Source of the DNA: JAWXBR01 sp034440235
Lineage (GTDB): Bacteria > Bacteroidota > Ignavibacteria > Kapaibacteriales > Kapaibacteriaceae
NCBI GenBank assembly: GCA_034440235.1
Contig: JAWXBR010000034.1
Coordinates: 1-62,914 of the forward strand
DNA: 62,914 nucleotides
Reading direction: 5' to 3'
Below are positions 18,135 to 26,296 of this stretch, piece after piece; the first letter of the stretch is position 1; each line of letters begins with the position of its first letter. The position numbers and the translations under genes are program-made. Below the pieces are notes generated by a model. That model worked only from the letters and a program-made list of their open reading frames with translations, did no database searches and was not told where the DNA came from.

Positions 18135-19076
18135 GTGCAAGTGTTACCGCGACTTAGTGTTGTCATCGTTACGCGCAACCGCCGCGACATACTGCGACGG
18201 TGCCTGAAACATTATGCGTCGCAATCACTGCGCGAGATTGAGTTCATTGTCATGGATAACGGTTCGAACGACGGCACAGATGCCATGATGCGCGAGGTGT
18301 ATCCGGAGATGACCTACCGGCATCTTCCAGAGAACATCGGTCCGTTAGCCTTTAACAAAGGTGCAGAGCTCGCGTCGGCGCCACTGTTGTTCAGAACGGA
18401 CGACGACGCATACCCCGAAGACACCGACACGCTTGAACGTGGGGTCTTGTTCATGGAGCAGCGCACGAACCTTGCAGTGCTTGCAGGTGAGATTGTCGAC
18501 GAGCGTACAGGTGTCGTGTTTAACTGGCACCCATATGCCGCACGGTACGAAACGATCCCTGAGGACGGTCTGGACGTAGGTTTTTTCTACGGAGCATGCG
18601 CCATTCTACGTAAGGGTCCCTTCTTCGAAGCAGGGGGCTTTTGGGACAAATTCTACCTCGAGGAGGCGGACTTGGCAGCTCGACTTATTGCACGTGACTA
18701 CGAAGTAAAGTATGTGCCTTGGATGCGAACGATTCATGTCGGTGCATACGACAACAAAGATCATTCGGCTCGGTGGCTTTTAATGTCGGAACAGGTTGTT
18801 CGCTACCAGTTTCGGTACTTTTCGTCGGTGAGAGCATTTGGTAGGTCGGTGGTGGCCGCATGCTCGCAGTTGGTTCTTGGAGTGTATCATAAACTTCCCG
18901 TGCGAGTTCTGTTTACGGGCATTCAGAAGATGATACATGCCGCGCGACAGGCAAACGGACACGAACGGGTGACATTAACATCTAAACAACTTTTGAAAGT
19001 AACACTTGGTGAGTCTATGATTGCCAACACGTTACGATACTACAAGGGCGCACGAAAGCTGAGACGCAAAACCTGA
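18135..19076 (+). CDS. Family 2 glycosyltransferase
   Basis: A cytoplasmic GT-A glycosyltransferase of about 313 residues. The opening strand PRLSVVIVTRNRRDILRRCL, the nucleotide-sugar motif FRTDDDAYPED (DDD metal site) and the acceptor-side EEADLAARLI are visible. It resembles rhamnosyl- or dTDP-sugar transferases that build surface polysaccharide. The start is unclear: GTG codons at 18135 and 18141 give a canonical N-terminus, while ATGs at 18060-18072 would add about 22-25 residues overlapping the divergent kbl start. It has no polysaccharide cluster around it. Confidence 0.82.
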   Translation: MQVLPRLSVVIVTRNRRDILRRCLKHYASQSLREIEFIVMDNGSNDGTDAMMREVYPEMTYRHLPENIGPLAFNKGAELASAPLLFRTDDDAYPEDTDTLERGVLFMEQRTNLAVLAGEIVDERTGVVFNWHPYAARYETIPEDGLDVGFFYGACAILRKGPFFEAGGFWDKFYLEEADLAARLIARDYEVKYVPWMRTIHVGAYDNKDHSARWLLMSEQVVRYQFRYFSSVRAFGRSVVAACSQLVLGVYHKLPVRVLFTGIQKMIHAARQANGHERVTLTSKQLLKVTLGESMIANTLRYYKGARKLRRKT

Positions 19077-19167
19077 GACATGACGGTTGATTGCACGCTC
19101 TGCGTAACACATACGTTATGTCAGCGTCATCGGTCGGCGACCCTATTACATCGACACTAACTCCTAG

Positions 19168-22161
19168 ATGAATATGAAACATACATTCTCGATTGCACTC
19201 ACGTTTTGTCTGGTTGCCGTAACACTTGTTGCGACTGATGGCGACTATGTGCGTGTACGCGCCGATCTCAAAAGTCAGCTTGAACGCGTTCAGCCTGACG
19301 GTTCGACAAAGGTCAGCAAACAGTTCCGTCGTTGGGAGTGGTTCTGGGAGGCTCGCCAAACTCCTGACGGAGGATTCCCTTCGTCGCTGCAATACGCGAC
19401 GGAAGCGGCGAAAGTGAATCGTCGCAAGATGGAGCCTGATGTTCAAGCACAAGCAACATGGGTTGAATTGGGTCCGACCGGACCCTCCAGCGTTTCCGTA
19501 AACGGCGGCTGGAACGGTATAGGTCGCGTGAACTGCGTTGAAATTTCTCGCACGAACCCCGATTTGATGTTTCTTGGGTCTGCTCAGGGTGGAATTTGGA
19601 AGTCCGTAGATGCTGGTAGTAACTGGACAGCTGTGAATGTGCCTATTCTTCCAACGTTTGGTGTAAGCGACATTGCGATTGCTGCATCGAACTCAAACAT
19701 TATTTATGTGGCCACAGGCGACGCCAATGCTTCTATTCCGGGTGTAGTTTCTAACCTTCCTGGTTTCTCGTATGGAGTAATTAAGTCGGTAGATGGGGGT
19801 ACAACCTGGACGACTACAGGCCTTACGATGACAGCAGAAAGTAACAACCTTGTCGCACGCCTTTGGGTCGATCCGCGTAATGCAGACATCGTCGTCGCGG
19901 CCACATATACAGGCATACGTCGCACAACAGATGGCGGCGCGACATGGAATCAAGTTTCGAATTCGGCATTCTATAGAGATCTCGTTGGCAACATCGATCA
20001 GCCGGACATCCTTCATGCTGCTACTTCATCACGTTCGGGTGGTGCAGCTATCTTTCGGTCGATTGATAACGGATTAACATGGACGTTAACAAAATCGGTT
20101 GCTGCTGCTCAGCGCATTCGATTAGCGGTTTCGCGCGCCGATGCAAACCTTGTAATGGGTCTTGCTGCACTTGCATCGAATAGTGGGTTTGAAGGCATTT
20201 ACAAATCGACGACGCAGGGAGCGACATACGACAAAGTAGCTGGTTCGAAAAACCTTCTTGGCTGGTCATCAAGCGGTAACGACGTAGGTGGACAAGGCCA
20301 GTACGACCTCGCCCTCGAGATACATCAATCAAATGCCAATCATGTTTTTGTTGGTGGAGTGAACATCTGGCGCTCAACAAACGCTGCTGGAGCATTTACG
20401 TTATCGGCACATAACAACGGAAACGGTGCACCTTGGGTTCATGCCGACCAGCACTATTTGAAATGTCATCCTTCGCGCGACATCATCTATGCGTGCCACG
20501 ATGGCGGCATTGCACGGTCGACAAACAAGGGCGTTTCGTGGACGGACATAAGTAAGGGGCTTAAGATTCAGCAGTATTACGCCCTCGCTACATCGAGCGT
20601 AAATACAAACATTACAATTGCCGGAGCACAAGACAACGGCACGACCCTGTCTTCGAACGGCACTTCGTTTGTACATGTACTAGGCGGCGACGGCATGGAT
20701 AACGCAATCGACCCAGAAAATCCTACGATCATGTATGGCAGCTCGCAATACGGAAACTTCTCGCGATCGATGAATTCAGGATTTAACTGGGATTTTATTG
20801 CGAATGCGCAAAGACTCGGTGAGCCAGCCGGCTCGTGGGTGACACCAATAGTTACGCATCCCAAAACAACAGGCATGGTGTACGTTGGTTACACCAACGT
20901 GCACATGAGTGATAACTACGGAAGCAACTGGGAGAAGATTAGCAACTTCCCTCAAGACGATCTCATACGTCACCTTGCCGTTGCTCCTTCAGATGACCAG
21001 TACATTTATGCTGGTTTTAATTCCTCTGTTAAGTACACAACGAATGGCGGACAAACCTGGCAGGCACAGAGTGGCATTGGCGGAGGATATATCCAGGATG
21101 TCCAAGTACATCCAATTGACGCTAAGCGTTGGTGGGTTACCTATGGCGGATATATATCGACAAAAATTGTTGAAGTAAAAAATGGTATTGTCACAAACAT
21201 TACTGGTGCAGGATTACCAAACGTTCCTTGCAATGCAGTGTACTACCAAAGGGGTTCGCCAGGCAGACTATATGTGGGAACCGATGTTGGTGTCTTCTTT
21301 AAAGATGACGGAAGCACATCGTGGTCGCCATTCGGCAACGGTATGCCGACAACAATCGTTACAGACATTTCATTTATTACACCAACGTCGAAGCTGCGTG
21401 TTGCAACGTACGGACGTGGCATCTGGGAAATCACAGCACAACTTTGTTCGGCTCCACAACCTCAGGTGTCACCTGTAGGTCCGACCACTGTGTGCGCTGG
21501 CGATAGCATTGAACTTCAGGCCTCTGACGGATTTGCGAAGTACATCTGGTCGAACGGCTCAACATCAAAGTCGATTCGTCTGGGTAGTGTTGGCGAAACT
21601 GGTACCTACACGGTGAATGTCGAAGATGCCAATGGCTGTACCAACGTATCCCAACCAATTACAATTACAATCAAGCGCAGTCCTACCAAACCGAGCATCA
21701 CTCGCCGTGGCGGTGATACGATCAGGTCGTCTGCAATTGGTGGCATAACGCTTTTCCAATGGTATGCTGGTGACGTTGCTGTCAGCGGTGGTACCCAGCG
21801 CGAATTCGTACCACAACAGAGCGGAACGTATTCGGTAACCGTTACGAATTCCGATGGATGCACCGTCAGTTCAGAGCCGTATACGTTTGTAATCGGGCCC
21901 GTTTCTGTACAGGACGACGTAGCTGCAACATTTGCGATCTATCCTAACCCGACAGATGGTGATGTACGCATTCAACTTCCACCGGGCATGAGCCGCATCG
22001 TTGAGGTTGTGAACACACTTGGAACAGTAGTTCTTATGTCAGAAGCAATTGATGGCGTAACTGATCTAAGCATGTCGCTCTCAAACGTTGCATCGGGCAC
22101 ATACTTCGTGCGTGTACGTGCAGGCGAGTCGGTGTGGATGCGTCAGCTTGTGAAGCGCTAA
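19168..22161 (+). CDS. Giant VPS10/BNR-type surface protein with T9SS tail, copy 1
   Basis: A 997-residue secreted protein. Signal peptide at 1-23, then a conserved N-terminal block (WEWFWEARQTPDGGFP), then a sortilin/VPS10-like propeller spanning most of the protein, with many SxDxGxxW Asp-boxes (KSVDAGSNW, KSVDGGTTW, RTTDGGATW). An Ig/PKD-like segment follows (VCAGDSIELQASDGF and YIWSNGSTS), and the type A T9SS domain begins FAIYPNPTDGDVRIQLPPG. It is related along its length to the proteins at 23348 and 26297. It is probably surface-bound or released; the target is unknown. Confidence 0.88.
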   Translation: MNMKHTFSIALTFCLVAVTLVATDGDYVRVRADLKSQLERVQPDGSTKVSKQFRRWEWFWEARQTPDGGFPSSLQYATEAAKVNRRKMEPDVQAQATWVELGPTGPSSVSVNGGWNGIGRVNCVEISRTNPDLMFLGSAQGGIWKSVDAGSNWTAVNVPILPTFGVSDIAIAASNSNIIYVATGDANASIPGVVSNLPGFSYGVIKSVDGGTTWTTTGLTMTAESNNLVARLWVDPRNADIVVAATYTGIRRTTDGGATWNQVSNSAFYRDLVGNIDQPDILHAATSSRSGGAAIFRSIDNGLTWTLTKSVAAAQRIRLAVSRADANLVMGLAALASNSGFEGIYKSTTQGATYDKVAGSKNLLGWSSSGNDVGGQGQYDLALEIHQSNANHVFVGGVNIWRSTNAAGAFTLSAHNNGNGAPWVHADQHYLKCHPSRDIIYACHDGGIARSTNKGVSWTDISKGLKIQQYYALATSSVNTNITIAGAQDNGTTLSSNGTSFVHVLGGDGMDNAIDPENPTIMYGSSQYGNFSRSMNSGFNWDFIANAQRLGEPAGSWVTPIVTHPKTTGMVYVGYTNVHMSDNYGSNWEKISNFPQDDLIRHLAVAPSDDQYIYAGFNSSVKYTTNGGQTWQAQSGIGGGYIQDVQVHPIDAKRWWVTYGGYISTKIVEVKNGIVTNITGAGLPNVPCNAVYYQRGSPGRLYVGTDVGVFFKDDGSTSWSPFGNGMPTTIVTDISFITPTSKLRVATYGRGIWEITAQLCSAPQPQVSPVGPTTVCAGDSIELQASDGFAKYIWSNGSTSKSIRLGSVGETGTYTVNVEDANGCTNVSQPITITIKRSPTKPSITRRGGDTIRSSAIGGITLFQWYAGDVAVSGGTQREFVPQQSGTYSVTVTNSDGCTVSSEPYTFVIGPVSVQDDVAATFAIYPNPTDGDVRIQLPPGMSRIVEVVNTLGTVVLMSEAIDGVTDLSMSLSNVASGTYFVRVRAGESVWMRQLVKR

Positions 22162-22199
22162 TTGTTGCTAGCTAACGTCGGTAGACGAGGTTGTTTGAC

Positions 22200-23306
22200 T
22201 TAGTCGACCCAGTTGCGAATAATGCCACCGCCGACGACGTCTTCGCCTTCGTACATCACGACGCTCTGTCCAGGCGTAATAGCTTTACGTCCCTCATCAA
22301 AACGAATATGAAGCAAGCCCTCGTAAGTCCAACAGACTGCGGGGGCTCCTTCGTCCTTGTACCGAATCTTCACACGAAAGCGCTGCGGCGTTGAAAGATC
22401 GGCATACTTCATAAGGTTCATGTCGGTAGCAACAAGTCCTTGATGGATGAGTTTATCTTCTGTGCCAAGTTCGACGATGTTTTCCTGCGGCAACACATTC
22501 AGCACATACAACGGTTCGGAATGTGTAACACCGAGCCCCTTACGCTGACCAATTGTATAGAACGGAAATCCTTCGTGTGTGCCAATACGTTCGCCTTCGA
22601 ACATGATAGCGCCTTGTCCGGCTTTTTCTTCTAGCGCTTCGGCAGCATTGTCTTTCAAGAAACGACGATAATCGTTGTCGGGAATAAAGCAGATTTCATA
22701 CGATTCTGGTTTCGGACGCAGCGGCAGGCCAAGGCGTTCGCCATGTGCACGCGATTCTGGTTTTGTGAAGCCGGCAAGAGGGAAGAGTGTGCGAGCGAGG
22801 TGTTCTTCGCGGACACTCCACAGCATGTACGACTGATCTTTCGATGCATCCGGACTTCGTTGTATCCATCGGCGATTCGTTGCTTCGTCATGAGCAATGC
22901 TCGCATAATGTCCGGTCGCAATAAAGCCCGCTCCCAGCGAATCGGCCTTGCGTAACATTTCGGCCCACTTGATTTGTCTATTACATCGCACGCACGGATT
23001 TGGTGTGTTGCCTTCGAGATAATCATCGATAAAGTAGTCGATGACGTTTTTGCGAAAGGTCTCTGAAAAGTCGACAGTATAATGTGCAATGCCAAGCTGC
23101 TGACAAACCCGACGCGCATCGTTAATGCCGTCGAGCGAGCAGCATGTAGAATCGTTGCCGACGTTGCCCCCTACATCCTCGTACCGATACGTTTTGATTG
23201 TGATGCCAATTACGTCGTAACCTTGCTCCACGAGCAGTCCAGCGGCAACACTTGAGTCGACGCCACCAGACATTCCTAACACCACGCGTTTTGGGTCTCT
23301 TTTCAT
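22200..23306 (-). CDS. mnmA: tRNA-specific 2-thiouridylase MnmA
   Basis: Inserts sulfur at C2 of wobble uridine 34 in Lys, Glu and Gln tRNAs, using ATP. The PP-loop is GMSGGVDSS (9-17). The catalytic cysteines are in NTPNPCVRCNR and YEICFIPDNDY, and the GQRKGLGV segment belongs to the family. The 368-residue length is normal. It is transcribed against its neighbours, and its 5' end faces the promoter of the gene at 23348, so the two share a divergent intergenic region of about 40 bp. Confidence 0.96.
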   Translation of the reverse strand: MKRDPKRVVLGMSGGVDSSVAAGLLVEQGYDVIGITIKTYRYEDVGGNVGNDSTCCSLDGINDARRVCQQLGIAHYTVDFSETFRKNVIDYFIDDYLEGNTPNPCVRCNRQIKWAEMLRKADSLGAGFIATGHYASIAHDEATNRRWIQRSPDASKDQSYMLWSVREEHLARTLFPLAGFTKPESRAHGERLGLPLRPKPESYEICFIPDNDYRRFLKDNAAEALEEKAGQGAIMFEGERIGTHEGFPFYTIGQRKGLGVTHSEPLYVLNVLPQENIVELGTEDKLIHQGLVATDMNLMKYADLSTPQRFRVKIRYKDEGAPAVCWTYEGLLHIRFDEGRKAITPGQSVVMYEGEDVVGGGIIRNWVD

Positions 23307-23310
23307 ATAG

Positions 23311-23318
23311 TAGATTTG
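23311..23318 (+). promoter_or_regulatory. Bacteroidota-type -7 element before copy 2
   Basis: TAGATTTG matches TAnnTTTG and lies 29 bases before the ATG at 23348. The leader would contain GGAG about 11 bases before the start, a conventional arrangement unlike the leaderless cases elsewhere in the window. Confidence 0.4.
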
Positions 23319-23347
23319 TTGATGCGCAAATTACGGAGACTTCTTGG

Positions 23348-26278
23348 ATGGCTAAGACGCACATGTATACACGTCGAGTATTGGTAGTTCTTTTTGGACT
23401 GACTCTTGCGCTATCGCTGCAAGCCAACGATGCAATCAAAAAGAGCAAACAGTACAAGCGCATGGCTTGGTTCTGGGAAGCTAGGCGTATGCCTGATGGC
23501 GGATTTCCGACCGCTGAACTCTATGCACGCGAAGCGCAACGTATCGAACGACGTAAACGTGATGCAGATGTACAGGCATCGCCCAAGTGGGTTGAATTGG
23601 GTCCGATCGGACCCGATGAGCTTGTAGGGGGCTGGCAAGGGATTGGACGTGTGAATTGTTTAGCAATCTCGCAAACGCAACCCGACGTCATGTTTTTAGG
23701 GTCCGCCCTCGGAGGTATCTGGAAGACAACCAACGCTGGGGCGTTGTGGACACCGATTGATGTGCCTTCGCTACCAACGTTTGGCGTAAGCGACATTGCC
23801 ATTGCACCGTCAAACGAAAACGTGATGTACGTGGCAACAGGTGATGTCAACGGAACATTTCCAGGCAACACAGCAAATGGTTCGTTCTCGTATGGTGTGC
23901 TTAAGTCTGTCGATGGTGGCGCAACATGGTCACTAACGGACCTGAACTACGAGGCTTCGAACAATAGGCTCGTCGCTCGTTTGTGGGTCGACCCACGTAA
24001 TGCAGACATCGTTCTTGCAGCAACGAACCGAGACATACAGCGCACAACCGACGGTGGCACATCGTGGACTGCGGTTTCACCTAACGGCATCTATCGCGAT
24101 ATGATTGGTAATCCGTTGGCACCAGATTTCCTCTATGCAACAACCTATGGGTATACAGGCAATGCAATGTTTTACCGCTCGACGAACAATGGTGTGGACT
24201 GGGAAGAAGTCGAGCCACTTCCGGATGCAAACCGCATTCGGCTGTCGGTAACCAAGGCTAATGTAAACATGATTATGGCAGTTGCATCACGGTTCGAAGA
24301 CGGTGGACTAGAGGGAGTATATCTGTCCTATGATAAGGGGCAGACATTTAGCGGCGTACAAGTGCCACAGAATCTTCTAGGTTATTCGCCATCTGGTGCT
24401 GGCAGCGGAGGCAACGGATGGTACACCCTTGCTGGAGCAGTTAGTCCGATCGACCCCACCGTGTTCCTTGTCGGCGGCGTGAATATCTGGAAATCTTCAA
24501 ACAGTGGTGCGGGATTTTCGATTGCAACAAACTGGACCGGAGGGTCGGTGCCATGGCTACATGCCGATCAGCACTTTCTTACATACCACCCGTCACGCAA
24601 TATCCTCTATGCATGCCACGATGGCGGTATTGCACAATCGACGGACAATGGCACGACTTGGAAGGACATCAGTAAGGGGCTAAGAATTCAGCAGTATTAT
24701 GCTCTCTCAGTGTCCAACATCAAACCCAACCTCACGATTGCTGGTGCTCAGGACAACAGCACAATGTTAACCACTGATGGCATCAATTTTCGTCACGTGC
24801 TTTTCGCCGACGGCATGGACAATGCAATCGACCCGAACAATCCGAACGTCCTCTACGGCAGCAGTCAGAACGGAAACTTCATGCGAAGTGTAGACGGAGG
24901 CAATACGTGGACGGGTATGGTAAATCCGGACGAAGTTGGTGACGCAGGCGGTGCGTGGACATCGCCAATCGCTACACATCCCACCATAAGCGGTACCATC
25001 TACGTTGCGTTTACACGGGTGTATAAGAGCACCGACTTCGGCAACACATGGACGCCAATTTCAGAGTTCAGTGATGGGCATATCCGTCACCTTGCCGTCG
25101 CTCCGTCGAACACCAACTACATGTATGCAGCCACAGATGACGTTCTGTGGTACACAACCAACGGTGGCGAGACATGGAATACGAAGGTCGACCCACTCGG
25201 CACTGGTTTCATTCAAGACATAGAAGTGCATCCAACAGAGCCAGGTCGTTACTGGGTTACCTACGGTGGTTATCAGGCGGCCCGTAAAATCATAGAAGTC
25301 AACAACGGCACCGTGCAAGGCATAACACGCCGTGGGCTCGCGAATGTGCCATGTAATTCTGTGAAGTATCTACAGGGCGATCAGGGCAGACTCATGGTAG
25401 GAACCGACCTCGGAGTGTTCACAATGCCAATTGGAGGAAGCGAATGGATTCCGTACGGCACGAACATGCCTACAACCATTGTAACGGATATGGAATATAT
25501 CTCCACAACAAACATGCTTCGGGTTTCAACCTTTGGCAGGGGAATCTGGGAGGTACCAGTTACGTTCTGTACTGCAAACAAGCCTGTGCTCACAAGTGCA
25601 GGCGCAACGAAGGTCTGTCTTGGCGACACAGTCAAGCTCGAAGCCTCAGCAGGATTTGCTTCGTACCGTTGGTCGAATGGGTTAACTACAAGCTCGATAG
25701 TCTTAACCAGTATTTCAGACAGTAAAACATACTGGGTGAATGTAGAAGACGGTAGTGGTTGCTCAGCGGTATCCGACTCGGTGGTTGTGGAAATCAATCC
25801 TGTGCCGCCGAAACCATCCATCACAAAAAAGGCCGACACGCTTGTGGCATCAGCAATTGGGGCATCGACATTCCAATGGTTTCGCAATGATGTGTTGATA
25901 CCAGGTGAGACACAACGTAAACACGTTCTAACAGCACAAGGTATTTATAGAGTTGTTGCGTCGAACAACCAAGGTTGTCAGTCTGCTATCTCAAATGAAT
26001 TCGATTTCATTACGGCTGTACACGAAACGTCAATAGCGCAACGATCGCTTTCGATCCACCCAAACCCAACTGTATCCGACATCACGATCGATCTGCCACG
26101 TGCTACCAGTCGCGTATTGGAAATTCTCGACATACGAGGCACCGTTGTGTTGATGCAAGACATCGACGACTTAAAGCAGACGACTACAATCGCGTTAACA
26201 GACCTACCATCAGGATCGTATTTTGTGCGCATTCGTGCTGGTGCGTCGATGTGGATGGCTAGGATTATTCGACTCTGA
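23348..26278 (+). CDS. Giant VPS10/BNR-type surface protein with T9SS tail, copy 2
   Basis: A 976-residue paralogue of the protein at 19168. I start it at MAKTHMYTRRVLVVLFGLTL, which begins a signal peptide; longer in-frame starts lie inside mnmA. It keeps the N-terminal block (MAWFWEARRMPDGGFP), the WVELGPIGP entry to the propeller, the Asp-boxes and DISKGLRIQQYYAL, the Ig-like segment (VCLGDTVKLEASAGF) and a T9SS domain (LSIHPNPTVSDITIDLP). The last 142 bases of the shared tail block are nearly identical to those of the next gene, although the bodies have diverged. Confidence 0.88.
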   Translation: MAKTHMYTRRVLVVLFGLTLALSLQANDAIKKSKQYKRMAWFWEARRMPDGGFPTAELYAREAQRIERRKRDADVQASPKWVELGPIGPDELVGGWQGIGRVNCLAISQTQPDVMFLGSALGGIWKTTNAGALWTPIDVPSLPTFGVSDIAIAPSNENVMYVATGDVNGTFPGNTANGSFSYGVLKSVDGGATWSLTDLNYEASNNRLVARLWVDPRNADIVLAATNRDIQRTTDGGTSWTAVSPNGIYRDMIGNPLAPDFLYATTYGYTGNAMFYRSTNNGVDWEEVEPLPDANRIRLSVTKANVNMIMAVASRFEDGGLEGVYLSYDKGQTFSGVQVPQNLLGYSPSGAGSGGNGWYTLAGAVSPIDPTVFLVGGVNIWKSSNSGAGFSIATNWTGGSVPWLHADQHFLTYHPSRNILYACHDGGIAQSTDNGTTWKDISKGLRIQQYYALSVSNIKPNLTIAGAQDNSTMLTTDGINFRHVLFADGMDNAIDPNNPNVLYGSSQNGNFMRSVDGGNTWTGMVNPDEVGDAGGAWTSPIATHPTISGTIYVAFTRVYKSTDFGNTWTPISEFSDGHIRHLAVAPSNTNYMYAATDDVLWYTTNGGETWNTKVDPLGTGFIQDIEVHPTEPGRYWVTYGGYQAARKIIEVNNGTVQGITRRGLANVPCNSVKYLQGDQGRLMVGTDLGVFTMPIGGSEWIPYGTNMPTTIVTDMEYISTTNMLRVSTFGRGIWEVPVTFCTANKPVLTSAGATKVCLGDTVKLEASAGFASYRWSNGLTTSSIVLTSISDSKTYWVNVEDGSGCSAVSDSVVVEINPVPPKPSITKKADTLVASAIGASTFQWFRNDVLIPGETQRKHVLTAQGIYRVVASNNQGCQSAISNEFDFITAVHETSIAQRSLSIHPNPTVSDITIDLPRATSRVLEILDIRGTVVLMQDIDDLKQTTTIALTDLPSGSYFVRIRAGASMWMARIIRL

Positions 26279-26296
26279 TAAATATTTGGAGGGGGC

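Noticed and set aside
19109..19121. Short palindrome ACATA-CGT-TATGT before the first giant T9SS gene
   Set aside because: Five-base arms are expected by chance at this frequency, and no regulator gene or second copy supports it.
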